A DNA stretch of 64,000 bases from Polyangia bacterium (GTDB taxonomy: Bacteria; Myxococcota_A; Polyangia; Nannocystales; Nannocystaceae). The stretch covers positions 248,001 through 312,000 of the forward strand of contig JAUHWG010000005.1 of the NCBI GenBank assembly GCA_030424595.1, written 5' to 3'. Positions 30,060 through 39,015 of the stretch are shown one piece after another. The notes under the pieces were generated by a model, which did not search any database, had not been told where the DNA came from, and was given only the letters and a program-made list of their open reading frames with translations. The position numbers were made by a program, and so were the translations under genes. How positions within the stretch are numbered: position 1 is the first letter of the stretch; every line of letters starts with the position of its first letter.

Positions 30060-31628
30060 ATGACGCAACGCTATCGCCCTCTTTACAAGCTCGACGCAGG
30101 TGGCATGGCCGAGGTCTATGTCGCCGAGTCGGAGTCGATGGCCGGCTACTCGAAGAAGGTCGCCATCAAGCGGATCCTTCCCGGGCTTATCAAGGACCAG
30201 CGCTTCACCCGGATGTTCCTGGATGAGGCGAGGATCTCGCTGCACTTCAACCACGCGAACATCGTTTCGGTGTTCGACCTGGGGGAGAGCGAGAGCACCT
30301 ACTTCATCGTCATGGAGTTCGTCGAGGGGACGAACCTCAAGACGCTGCTCGAGCATCAGGCGAAGCTCGGCAAGACGATCCCGGTGCCGCAGACCGTCTG
30401 GATCCTCAACGAGATGCTCAAGGGGCTGCACTACGCCCACGAGCTGAAGGACAACAAGACGGGCGAGCCGATGGGGATCGTCCACCGCGACGTCTCGCCG
30501 CCGAACATCCTCGTCTCGTGGAACGGCGAGGTCAAGCTCACCGACTTCGGCCTCGCCAAGGCGACCACGCAGATGGAGTCGACCGACCCCGGCGTGGTCA
30601 AGGGCAAGTACGCGTACCTGTCCCCTGAGGCAGCTTTTGCCAAGCAGGTCGACCATCGGTCGGACATCTACGCGGTCGGCATCCTCGCCTTCGAGATGCT
30701 CACCGGTCGCCGCCTCTACAAGGGCAAGAACGACTTCCAGACCATCGCGATGGTCCGCGCCAGCGAGGTCCCGAGCATCCGCTCCTTCAACAAGGAGGTG
30801 CCGAAGGAGCTCGAGAAGATCATCATGAAGGCGCTGACGAAGGACGTCGACAAGCGCTACCAGACCGCCGACGAGTTCGCCCACGACCTCCTCTCGTTCC
30901 TCTTCTCGAAGCGGATGATGGTCGGCGCCCGCGACGTCATCGCCCTGGTCAAGCCGCTAAGGGAGGAGCGCGAGAAGCAGATCGCGGTGCTCCGCGCCCA
31001 GGTCGAGGCCGAGCACTCCCCCGGCGGAAACCTCATCATCGACCTCATCAACGAGGAGATGATGAACTTCAAGTCGATCGGCGAGGCGGCCGCTGGCTCG
31101 CAGCCGGTCGTCAGCGCCGGCTCGGCGATCCCCTCGGCGCAGATCGGCAGCGATCCCTCGCGGCCGATCAACATCGACTCGTTTAGCCCCGGCTCCGGCA
31201 CCCTCGGCCTCTCGCCGACGCCGGCGCCGTTGCCCTCCCAGCGCGGGATCCCGTCGATGGCGGACGCCCTCGGCCTCGATCTCCCGGAGGTCGGCAAGCC
31301 CCGTGAGGATGAGCCCGAGCCGAGCAGCGCCTCGGCGCGCGATCCAAACCAGCAGCGCAAGTCCGCGGGGCTGGTCTCCTACCCGACGCTGGCGAAGACA
31401 GCGGCAGCCGCGGATGAGCCGTCGGGGGCGAGGAGCAAGCCGACCGGGGGCAAGCCGACCGGGAGCACCGCGAAGCCCTCGGCTGGCGGCAAGGAGGCGG
31501 CCCCGTCGGGCAAGCCCCTCTCGCCGCCGATGCCCACCGCCTCCGAGCAGTCGGCCCCTCTGTGGCTGATCCTGGTCGCGATCGTCGGCGTCGGCATCGT
31601 CGTCTACGTCGTCCTCAGCAGCAGCTAG
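30060..31628 (+). CDS. Membrane-anchored Ser/Thr protein kinase
   Basis: Eukaryote-like kinase, 522 residues. Kinase domain about 5-285: Gly loop DAGGMAEVYVA, ATP-binding lysine K37 (VAIKRIL), catalytic loop HRDVSPPNIL (H142-D144), DFG at 162-164 and the SPEAAF motif. HRDVSPPN with Ser in place of Lys after D is typical of myxobacterial kinases. Residues about 340-495 are a Ser/Pro/Ala/Lys-rich linker with repeats such as KPTGGKPTG. A single C-terminal helix (LWLILVAIVGVGIVVYVVL) anchors the protein with the kinase in the cytoplasm and almost no outer part, so it probably senses through partners. A TATAAGG sequence lies about 60 bases upstream. Confidence 0.92.
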   Translation: MTQRYRPLYKLDAGGMAEVYVAESESMAGYSKKVAIKRILPGLIKDQRFTRMFLDEARISLHFNHANIVSVFDLGESESTYFIVMEFVEGTNLKTLLEHQAKLGKTIPVPQTVWILNEMLKGLHYAHELKDNKTGEPMGIVHRDVSPPNILVSWNGEVKLTDFGLAKATTQMESTDPGVVKGKYAYLSPEAAFAKQVDHRSDIYAVGILAFEMLTGRRLYKGKNDFQTIAMVRASEVPSIRSFNKEVPKELEKIIMKALTKDVDKRYQTADEFAHDLLSFLFSKRMMVGARDVIALVKPLREEREKQIAVLRAQVEAEHSPGGNLIIDLINEEMMNFKSIGEAAAGSQPVVSAGSAIPSAQIGSDPSRPINIDSFSPGSGTLGLSPTPAPLPSQRGIPSMADALGLDLPEVGKPREDEPEPSSASARDPNQQRKSAGLVSYPTLAKTAAAADEPSGARSKPTGGKPTGSTAKPSAGGKEAAPSGKPLSPPMPTASEQSAPLWLILVAIVGVGIVVYVVLSSS

Positions 31629-31635
31629 GCGCCCG

Positions 31636-32157
31636 ATGTTGGAGAGCTTCCAGGGGCGGTCACCCAAGGTCGATCCGAGCGCGTTTGTCCACGTACGGGC
31701 GACCTTGATCGGCGACATCACGATCGGCGCGAGCTCCAGCGTCTGGCCAGGGGCGGTGCTCCGGGCCGACGACGCGCCGATCATCATCGGCGAGGCGACC
31801 TCGATCCAGGACGGGACGATGGTCCACGCGACCGAGGGGGTCTCGGCGACGACGATCGGCTCGCGGGTGACGGTGGGCCACGGCGTGATCCTCCACGGCT
31901 GCACCGTCGGCGACGAGTGTCTGATCGGCATGGGCTCGATCATCCTCGACAACGCCGTGATCGAGCCCGGCGCCTTCGTCGGCGCGGGCGCGCTCGTCGC
32001 CCCGAACAAGGTCGTCCGCAGCGGCGAGCTCTGGCTCGGGAACCCGGGCCGCTTTGTCCGTGCGCTCGGCCCGAAGGATTACGCGTGGATCGAGCACTCG
32101 TGGCGCGCCTACGCCAAGCGAGCGGGCGAGTACCTGGCCGAGCGGTCAGCTCGCTGA
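31636..32157 (+). CDS. Gamma-carbonic-anhydrase-like hexapeptide-repeat protein
   Basis: 173 residues of left-handed beta-helix built from hexapeptide repeats (LIGDITIGASSSVWPGAVLR). The zinc-binding His residues H64, H82 and H87 match the gamma-carbonic anhydrase spacing (the last two five apart). YrdA/PaaY/CaiE-type proteins share this pattern and most have no proven carbonic anhydrase activity, so only the family is claimed. C-terminal helix IEHSWRAYAKRAGEYLA. It begins 7 bases after the kinase stop codon and is very likely co-transcribed. Cytoplasmic trimer expected. Confidence 0.9.
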   Translation: MLESFQGRSPKVDPSAFVHVRATLIGDITIGASSSVWPGAVLRADDAPIIIGEATSIQDGTMVHATEGVSATTIGSRVTVGHGVILHGCTVGDECLIGMGSIILDNAVIEPGAFVGAGALVAPNKVVRSGELWLGNPGRFVRALGPKDYAWIEHSWRAYAKRAGEYLAERSAR

Positions 32158-32206
32158 GCGGGCCTCTGCGGTCTCTGCGGTCTCTGCGATCCCCGGCATC
32201 GCCGTA

Positions 32207-34102
32207 TCACGCGGGCTCCTCACGCTCATCGTCCGCGTGCGCTCCTCCGGGGGCCGGGCGGAGGCGGAGGTCGAGCGCCGCTGCGGCCTTCTCTTGTAGC
32301 CGCCTGAACTCTGGGGCCTTGGCCGCGAGGTGACGCCGGAGCTCGGCGGAGTGGGGGAGGATCATCGGCGCCGCCTGGTAGCCGCTGGGCTCGTCAGCGT
32401 TCTCGTCCCACAGGCGCTGGTCGGCGAGGGCCTGGCTGGCCTCGCCGAGGTCGAGCCCGGCGAGGGCCTGTTGGAGCGCGCCGAAGCGGGCGGCCGCGCC
32501 AGGGTCGACGAAGCGGAGGCGACGATGCCAGTGGACGGCGAGGTGGTACTGCGAGGGGACGACGGCGAGGCCGTCGAGCTTGAGACGCTCACAGATCAGG
32601 ATCAGGAGGCCGACGACCTCAAAGAAGAGGCCGAGGCCAGGATGCTCCTGGCCGGGGAGGCGGGGCTTTTTGCGGGTGAAGCGGCCGGCGGGGTGCTGGA
32701 GGAGGAGCCACTCGACGAAGAGGAGCTCAAAGCCGGCTATGGTCCGTCGGTCGCGGCGGAGGCGGACCTCGATGAGCAGCTGCTGCCGCTCTGCGTCGCC
32801 GAAGATCCGCATCGTGTGGGTCTCGCGATCGCTGGTGTCGAAGACCGGCGTCGGCCGGGCGTAGCCCTTGGCCCGGAGGCGATCGAGGAGCCCGTAGCGC
32901 TCGAGCGCGAGCTCCAGCCCGCTCGGGGCGTAGAAGCCGAGGAAGCGGCGGGGCGCGGGCTCGTGGCCGAGCCCCGGCAGGACGTCCTCGGGGGTGATCC
33001 CCCAGTTGTCACCGTCGAGGTCCAGCTCCTCGCCTGTCAGCTCGCTCAGGGTCATGACCTTCGCCAGGTGGCGATAGCGCATCATCGTCAGCTCGGCGTT
33101 GCCCGGGGGCTCGTAGTCGCGGACGCCGCCCTGCAGGAGGGCGAGGGCGCGGGCCGAGTGTTTCCAGGTGCCGAGGCCGTAGCCGCCGGCGAGGACGATG
33201 ACGCGGGCCGCGGCCGGCGCGAGCTGGTCCAGGTAGTCGTGGACCGTGCGATCGCGGCGGAGCATCCCCGCTGCGCTGATCGACCAGTCGCCGAGGGGAT
33301 CTTCCTCGGCGGGGTCGGTGCCGGCGACGATGTAGACGAGCTGTGGCGCGTGCTCGCGGAGGATCTCCGGCACGTGCTCGACGATCGCCGCGAGGTATTC
33401 CTCGTCGCCGACGTCGTGACCGAGGTCGACGCTGCGTGAGGCCTGCGCCTCGACCGGCCCCCAGTGCTGGTTGTGGATCGACAGGGTGTAGACGCTGGGA
33501 TCGGCGGCGAAGCACTCGCGGGTGCCGTTGCCGTCGTGGAGGTCGAGGTCGATGATCAGGACCTTGCCGCGGAACCCGCGAAAGCGCTGATCGGCGATCG
33601 CGACCGCGACATCGTTGATCGCGCAGAAGCCCGTGCCGCCCTCGGGGCCCGCGTGGTGGAGGCCGCCGCCGAGGTTGGCGACGATATGTCGGCTGCGCAG
33701 GGCCCACTCCGTGGCGAGGATGGTCCCGCCGGTCATCGTCCGCTGCAGCTCGAGGATCCGATCGACCGCGGCCGCGTCGACCTTGGCGCCGAAGATCCGG
33801 GTGAGGGAGTCGGCCTCGCCGAGGCGGTCGAGGTAGTCGTCGCCGTGGACCCGACGAAGCGCCTTAAAAGTGGCGGACGGGGGCTCGCGGACGAGCTCAC
33901 GACGGGTGAGGCCGGCCGCCGCGAGAGCGGTGAGGATCCGCTCACCGCGCAGCGGGTCAAAGGGCATGCCGTCCCACTCAGAGCCGTAGGCCGGGCTGTA
34001 GACCAGGCGAAGCGGCCACCCGCGGAGGCCTGCGCGGATCCTGTGGACCTGACGATGGAGGCGACGGCGGAGCGTCCTGGGGAGGCGGATCGGGGAGCGC
34101 AT
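32207..34102 (-). CDS. HDAC-family deacetylase with a C-terminal extension
   Basis: 631 residues. An Arg-rich start is followed by an arginase-fold deacetylase domain (about 30-360): GGGLHHAGPEGGTGFCAIND, zinc site IDLDLHDGNG and AGTDPAEEDPLG, with the HH dyad present. Bacterial members act on acetyl-lysine, acetylpolyamines or acetoin-like molecules; the substrate here is unknown. Residues about 380-600 form a second domain with LPGQEHPGLG and a segment ending RRLRFVDPG, reminiscent of a stand-alone family of hypothetical proteins (recollection, not a search). Divergently transcribed from the oxoprolinase gene with only 37 bases between the starts, so their promoters overlap. Confidence 0.86.
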   Translation of the reverse strand: MRSPIRLPRTLRRRLHRQVHRIRAGLRGWPLRLVYSPAYGSEWDGMPFDPLRGERILTALAAAGLTRRELVREPPSATFKALRRVHGDDYLDRLGEADSLTRIFGAKVDAAAVDRILELQRTMTGGTILATEWALRSRHIVANLGGGLHHAGPEGGTGFCAINDVAVAIADQRFRGFRGKVLIIDLDLHDGNGTRECFAADPSVYTLSIHNQHWGPVEAQASRSVDLGHDVGDEEYLAAIVEHVPEILREHAPQLVYIVAGTDPAEEDPLGDWSISAAGMLRRDRTVHDYLDQLAPAAARVIVLAGGYGLGTWKHSARALALLQGGVRDYEPPGNAELTMMRYRHLAKVMTLSELTGEELDLDGDNWGITPEDVLPGLGHEPAPRRFLGFYAPSGLELALERYGLLDRLRAKGYARPTPVFDTSDRETHTMRIFGDAERQQLLIEVRLRRDRRTIAGFELLFVEWLLLQHPAGRFTRKKPRLPGQEHPGLGLFFEVVGLLILICERLKLDGLAVVPSQYHLAVHWHRRLRFVDPGAAARFGALQQALAGLDLGEASQALADQRLWDENADEPSGYQAAPMILPHSAELRRHLAAKAPEFRRLQEKAAAALDLRLRPAPGGAHADDEREEPA

Positions 34103-34139
34103 CGGCGGGGAGGGGGGCGGCTGATATCATGCCGAGTCT

Positions 34140-37100
34140 ATGGCGGCGACGCGAGCCGGCCGCTGGCAGGTCTGGATCGACCGCGGGGGCACCTTTACCG
34201 ACTGTATCGGCCGCGATCCCGTGACCGGCGCGCTACGCGTTATCAAGCTCCTCTCGGACGATGAGGCGCCGCTGCGGGGCATTCGCCGCCTCCTCGGCGT
34301 CGACGAGGGCGAGCCTATCCCCCCCTGCGACGTGCGGATGGGGACGACGCTGGCGACCAACGCCCTGCTCGAGCGCAAGGGGGCGCCGACCGGGCTGCTT
34401 ATCACCCGCGGCTTCGCGGATCTCCTCGTCGTCGGCGATCAGGCCCGGCCCGACCTCTTCGCCCTCGAGGTCGCGACCGCCGAGCCGCTCACCTCCGCGG
34501 TGGTCGAGGTCGACGTCCGCCGCAGCGCGAGCGGTGAGGTCGTCCATGGGATCGATCCAGAGGCGGTCGACCGGGCCCTGGACCTGCTCCTTGAGGCAGG
34601 CGTTCGGAGCTTGGCGATCGTTCTCCTCCACGCTTATTTGGACGGCGACGACGAGGACTGGATCGCCGCGCGGGCGAGGGCTCGGGGCTTCTCCCACGTC
34701 GCCGCCTCCCATGAGGTCGTCGGCGAGCTCGGCCTCCTCGGGCGCGGCGAGACCACGGTCGTCGACGCCTACCTGACGCCGGTGCTCAGCGCCTACATGC
34801 GCCGCCTGCGGGGGGCGCTGCCGGGGAGCAGCCTCCGGATCATGCAGTCGAGCGGGGACCTGACCGACGGCGGCCGCTTTCGCGGGCGCGACGCGATCCT
34901 CTCCGGCCCGGCGGGGGGCGTGGTCGCGGTCGCCGCGATCGCCCGCTCCCTCGGCATCGACCAGGCGATCGGCTTTGACATGGGCGGGACCTCGACCGAC
35001 GTCTGCCGCTGGGCGGGGGAGTTTGAGCGGAGCTACAGCGCCCGGGTCTCGGGGGTTCGGGTGCGGACGCCGATGATGGCGATCCACACGGTCGCGGCCG
35101 GCGGGGGCTCGCTGTGCACCTTTGACGGCCATCGCTTTCGCGTCGGTCCGGAGAGCGCAGGGGCCACGCCGGGGCCGCTCTCCTACGGCCACGCCGGGGC
35201 GACCCTGCTGGCGCTGACCGACGTCAACCTCCGCCTCGGCCGCCTGGTCGGCGACAGGTTTCCCTTTGAGCTCGACCGGGCGGCGGTCTCGCGCAAGCTC
35301 GGGGAGCTCCGCGATCGCCTCCCCGGGGAGCGTCGCTCGGAGGTCGAGATCGCCGCGGGGTTCTTCACCGTGGCGATCGAGCACATGGCGGCGGCGATCC
35401 GGACGATCTCCGTCGGCCGCGGTCACGACGTCCGCGACCACGCCTTGGTCGTCTTCGGCGGCGCCGGGGGCCAGCACGCCTGCCCCCTCGCGCGGGCGCT
35501 CGGGATCCGCACCCTGGTCTTCCACCCGCTCGGCGGGGTGCTCTCGGCCTACGGGATCGGCGTGGCCCGGGCGGGCTGGCACGGCGAGCTCGACGGCGGC
35601 CGCCGGACCCTGGCGCCGGGGCTCCTCGCCGGCCTGGGTCCCTCCTTCGCAGCGCTGGTCGCTCGCGGTCAGGCGCTCCTCCGCGAGCACGAGGGCCTGG
35701 ATGCGGAGGACGTCGAGGCGATCTACCGCGTGGACCTGCGCTACCGCGGCACCGAGGCCTCGCTCTGCCTGACCCTACGAACAGGTGAGGATGAGCTCGG
35801 GTTGGCGCGGCGCTTCGCCGAGGTCCACCAGCGGGAGTTCGGCTACGCCCGCCCCGAGCATCCGATCGAGGCCGTGACGATCCGCGTCGAGCTCTGCGAG
35901 CGGCCCGCCGACGCGCTCCCGGAGCAGGCGGCGACGAAGGGCGCGGCGAAGGGCGCGGCGAAGGGCGCGGATCGACCCTCAGCCCCGGGCATCCCCCCCG
36001 AGCCCATCCGCTACGCGACGATGTGGGCCGAGCAGACCGAGCATCCGCAGGTGCCGGTGTACCGCCGCGAGTCCCTCGGCGGCGGGGCCACGCTCGACGG
36101 CCCGGCGCTGATCCTCGACGCCACCGCGACCCTGGCGATCGACCCCGGCTGGCGCCTCGAGGTCCGCGACGACGGAGCGCTCGTCGCCCGCGACCTCCGG
36201 GGGGCGGCGGCGCTCCTCGGCGGGGCGGCGGGGGGCGTCGACCCTGTGCTCCTCGAGATCTTCGCCAACCGGATCACGGCGATCGCCGAGCAGATGGGGG
36301 TCGTGCTCCAGCGGACGGCCCTGTCGACGAACATCCGCGAGCGCCTCGACTTCTCCTGCGCGGTCTTCGACGCAGGCGGTCGCCTGGTCGCCAACGCGCC
36401 GCATATCCCGGTCCACCTCGGGGCGATGAGCGAGTCGATCCGCGGGGTCCTGGCGGCGCACCCGAGGCCCGATCGGGGGGCGGTCTACATCACCAACGAT
36501 CCCGCGGCTGGCGGCTCCCATCTCCCGGACGTGACGGTGATCGCCCCGGTCCACGACGCCGACGGGGTGCTCCGCTACTTCACCGCGAGCCGGGGCCACC
36601 ACGCCGACATCGGCGGGATCACGCCAGGGTCGATGCCGCCGCACTCGACCTGCCTCGCCGACGAGGGGATCGTCTTCCGGGCGCTGAAGATCGTCGACGA
36701 CGGCCTCCTCGATCGTGAGGGGCTGCTGGCGGTGCTCGCCGCGGGCCCCTATCCCGCCCGGCGGCCGGAGGAGAACCTCGCGGACATCGAGGCCCAGATC
36801 GCCGCCTCCAGGACGGGGGCGCGCCTCCTCGGCGAGCTGGGGGCGCGGATCGGCACAGAGACGGTCGTCGCCTACATGGGGCATCTCCAGGACTACGCCG
36901 CGGCGACGGTCGCCCAGGCGGTCGCGGAGCAGCCGGACGGCACCCGCCGCTTCGCCGACGCGATGGACGAGGGCACCCCGATCGAGGTCGCGATCACGAT
37001 CTCGGGGTCGCACATGATCGTCGACTTCGCGGGGACCGGCGCCGCGGTCGAGGGGAACCTCAACGCCCCCCGGGCGGTCACGGTCGCGGCGCTCCTCTAC

Positions 37101-37811
37101 GTGCTCAGGCTCCTCTGCGGGCGGTCGATCCCGCTCAACAGCGGCTGCCTGAGGGCGATCGACCTGCGGATCCCGACGGGCTCGATCCTCGATCCGCCCG
37201 CCGATCGGGCGGTGGTCGCCGGCAACGTCGAGACCTCGCAGCGGGTCGTCGACGTCCTCCTCGGCGCCCTCGGCCTCGCGGCGGCGAGCCAGGGGACGAT
37301 GAACAACCTGACCTTCGGCAGCGCGACCTTCGGCTACTACGAGACCATCGGCGGCGGCGTCGGGGCGACCGCCAGGGTCGACGGCGCCAGCGGGGTTCAC
37401 TCGCACATGACGAACACTCGGATCACCGACGTCGAGGTGCTCGAGTCGCGCTTTCCGGTCCGGGTCCGCGAGTTCGGGCTCCGGTCGGGCTCTGGCGGCG
37501 CCGGGGCGCATCGCGGCGGCGATGGCCTGGTCCGCGAGCTGGAGTTCTTGGCCCCGGCGTCGGTCTCGATCGTCGCCTCCCGTCGATCGCGGGCCCCCTT
37601 CGGCCTCCACGGCGGTCTCCCCGGGACGCCGGGGATCGACACCTGCAACGGTCGACGGCTCGCGGGCCAGGTCTCCTTTGAGGTCGTCGCCGGTGACCGT
37701 GTGCGGATCGCCACCCCCGGGGGCGGCGGTTTCGGGGCGCCGCCGCACGCCGGGCCTGAGCTCATCGGCGGGGCGGAGTCTCCTTCGGGCCAGAGGCCTC
37801 CCCGCGGGTAG
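34140..37811 (+). CDS. 5-oxoprolinase / hydantoinase (HyuA-HyuB fusion)
   Basis: ATP-dependent opening of 5-oxoproline to glutamate, or of a related cyclic imide. 1223 residues, the length of single-chain eukaryote-type oxoprolinases (OPLAH). The HyuA half (about 5-690) has the phosphate loop [32 protein letters not shown] and [10 protein letters not shown]. The HyuB half (about 700-1210) begins [19 protein letters not shown] and contains [29 protein letters not shown] and [10 protein letters not shown] short Lys/Gly/Ala repeat ([12 protein letters not shown]) sits inside the HyuA half near 599-611. It stands alone, divergent from the HDAC-family gene. Glutathione or pyroglutamate salvage is the likely context. 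Confidence 0.93.
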   Translation: MAATRAGRWQVWIDRGGTFTDCIGRDPVTGALRVIKLLSDDEAPLRGIRRLLGVDEGEPIPPCDVRMGTTLATNALLERKGAPTGLLITRGFADLLVVGDQARPDLFALEVATAEPLTSAVVEVDVRRSASGEVVHGIDPEAVDRALDLLLEAGVRSLAIVLLHAYLDGDDEDWIAARARARGFSHVAASHEVVGELGLLGRGETTVVDAYLTPVLSAYMRRLRGALPGSSLRIMQSSGDLTDGGRFRGRDAILSGPAGGVVAVAAIARSLGIDQAIGFDMGGTSTDVCRWAGEFERSYSARVSGVRVRTPMMAIHTVAAGGGSLCTFDGHRFRVGPESAGATPGPLSYGHAGATLLALTDVNLRLGRLVGDRFPFELDRAAVSRKLGELRDRLPGERRSEVEIAAGFFTVAIEHMAAAIRTISVGRGHDVRDHALVVFGGAGGQHACPLARALGIRTLVFHPLGGVLSAYGIGVARAGWHGELDGGRRTLAPGLLAGLGPSFAALVARGQALLREHEGLDAEDVEAIYRVDLRYRGTEASLCLTLRTGEDELGLARRFAEVHQREFGYARPEHPIEAVTIRVELCERPADALPEQAATKGAAKGAAKGADRPSAPGIPPEPIRYATMWAEQTEHPQVPVYRRESLGGGATLDGPALILDATATLAIDPGWRLEVRDDGALVARDLRGAAALLGGAAGGVDPVLLEIFANRITAIAEQMGVVLQRTALSTNIRERLDFSCAVFDAGGRLVANAPHIPVHLGAMSESIRGVLAAHPRPDRGAVYITNDPAAGGSHLPDVTVIAPVHDADGVLRYFTASRGHHADIGGITPGSMPPHSTCLADEGIVFRALKIVDDGLLDREGLLAVLAAGPYPARRPEENLADIEAQIAASRTGARLLGELGARIGTETVVAYMGHLQDYAAATVAQAVAEQPDGTRRFADAMDEGTPIEVAITISGSHMIVDFAGTGAAVEGNLNAPRAVTVAALLYVLRLLCGRSIPLNSGCLRAIDLRIPTGSILDPPADRAVVAGNVETSQRVVDVLLGALGLAAASQGTMNNLTFGSATFGYYETIGGGVGATARVDGASGVHSHMTNTRITDVEVLESRFPVRVREFGLRSGSGGAGAHRGGDGLVRELEFLAPASVSIVASRRSRAPFGLHGGLPGTPGIDTCNGRRLAGQVSFEVVAGDRVRIATPGGGGFGAPPHAGPELIGGAESPSGQRPPRG

Positions 37812-37930
37812 GAGCGCCGCAGAGGGTTCGTTCTCGGGGGAGTGGCCGCGGCCCTGGCCCTGGCCCCCGGGTCCACCGACGCGGCCCGCTTTTGCCTCGC
37901 CCCTGCCCCTGAGTTAGGGTAGCGCCGCCC

Positions 37931-38875
37931 ATGCTCGAAGCCCTGATCCCCTACCTCAGCATGCCGGAGAAGACCCTGGTCGATCTCCCCGTGATCGGCC
38001 AGCTAAAGCTCCAGGTCTTCGGGCCGCTGGTGGCGGTCGGCGTGATCATCGGTCTCCAGCGGGTCCTGACCTACGCCAAGCACAAGGACATGGACGAGTT
38101 CATGATCCGCGACCTGATGTTCTGGGTCCTGATCTTCGGCTTCGTCATCTCCCACTGGGTCTCGGTCATCTTCTACTTCCCCGAGGACGTCGCCAGAAAC
38201 CCCTGGCTCCTGCTGATGATCTGGAACGGGCTGTCGAGCGTCGGCGGCTTCTTCGGCGCGCTGGTCGGGGTCTGGTGGTTCTCGCGCAAGCACAACCAGC
38301 CTCGCCTAGCGCTGATCGATCCGCTGGTCTTCGGCTTTCTCACCGGCTTCACCTTCGGCCGTCTCGGCTGCTCGCTGGTCCACGATCACCCGGGCACCTT
38401 CGTCGAGAACCTGCCGAGCTGGCTAAGCTGGCTCGAGGTCATGGCCGTGGGCCCCTGGCCGGGCACGGGCGGGCGCTTCCGCCTCGACCTGGGCCTCCTC
38501 GAGTTCATCTACGACGTCGGCATCGCGGTCTACTTTTACACGATCTACAACTGGAAGAAGGATCGTCGGCCGGGGCTCTTGACCGGCTATGTCTGCATGG
38601 CCTACGCGCCCTACCGCTTCATCCTCGACTTCGCCCGCGGGGCGCAGGATGCCCGCTACTTCGGCCTGACGACCGCGCACTACGCTACGCTGGCGCTCTT
38701 CTGCATCGGCGTCTACCTGGTCTTCATCCGCAAGGAGCAGCCCGGGGATCGCGACTACGCCAAGGACAGCGTCCGGATCGCGGCGGAGAAGGCCGCGGCG
38801 GAGAAGGCCGCGGCGGAGGGCGGGGACGCCGACAAGGGCGCTGCTGCGGAGACCGGCGCCGACGCGAGCGCCTAG
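37931..38875 (+). CDS. lgt: Lgt-family prolipoprotein diacylglyceryl transferase, divergent
   Basis: Multi-helix membrane protein, 314 residues, with Lgt layout: an N-terminal LPVIGQLKLQVFGPLVAVGV helix, WNGLSSVGGFFGALVG, GFTFGRLGCSLVHDHPG in place of the Lgt signature GRIGNFINQE, and a late GYVCMAYAPYRFILDFARG helix (R in YRF and FAR conserved). The essential His of E. coli Lgt (SFHGGLLG) corresponds to Val in SSVGGFFG. The C-terminal 45 residues are a Lys/Ala/Glu tail. Lgt lipidates the many lipoproteins seen in this window, but this copy may be a paralog with altered activity. Followed by a strong hairpin. Confidence 0.75.
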   Translation: MLEALIPYLSMPEKTLVDLPVIGQLKLQVFGPLVAVGVIIGLQRVLTYAKHKDMDEFMIRDLMFWVLIFGFVISHWVSVIFYFPEDVARNPWLLLMIWNGLSSVGGFFGALVGVWWFSRKHNQPRLALIDPLVFGFLTGFTFGRLGCSLVHDHPGTFVENLPSWLSWLEVMAVGPWPGTGGRFRLDLGLLEFIYDVGIAVYFYTIYNWKKDRRPGLLTGYVCMAYAPYRFILDFARGAQDARYFGLTTAHYATLALFCIGVYLVFIRKEQPGDRDYAKDSVRIAAEKAAAEKAAAEGGDADKGAAAETGADASA

Positions 38876-38912
38876 GACCTCTCGACCGAGAGCTCCGACA
38901 AGGAGCGAAGAG

Positions 38913-38953
38913 AGAGACGCCGTCGTCACCGTCTGTGGTGCGACGGCGTCTCT
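38913..38953. terminator. 13-bp perfect hairpin between two convergent genes
   Basis: AGAGACGCCGTCG at 38913-38925 pairs with 38941-38953; the loop is 15 bases. It lies between the Lgt gene (plus) and the vWA lipoprotein gene (minus), and probably ends both transcripts. There is no long T-run, so the mechanism is uncertain. Confidence 0.7.
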
Positions 38954-39015
38954 TCGTCGTCGAGCTGCCTGGTGCCGCCTGCGGGGGCTCGTGGGCGGCC
39001 CAGTGTCGCCGAGGA

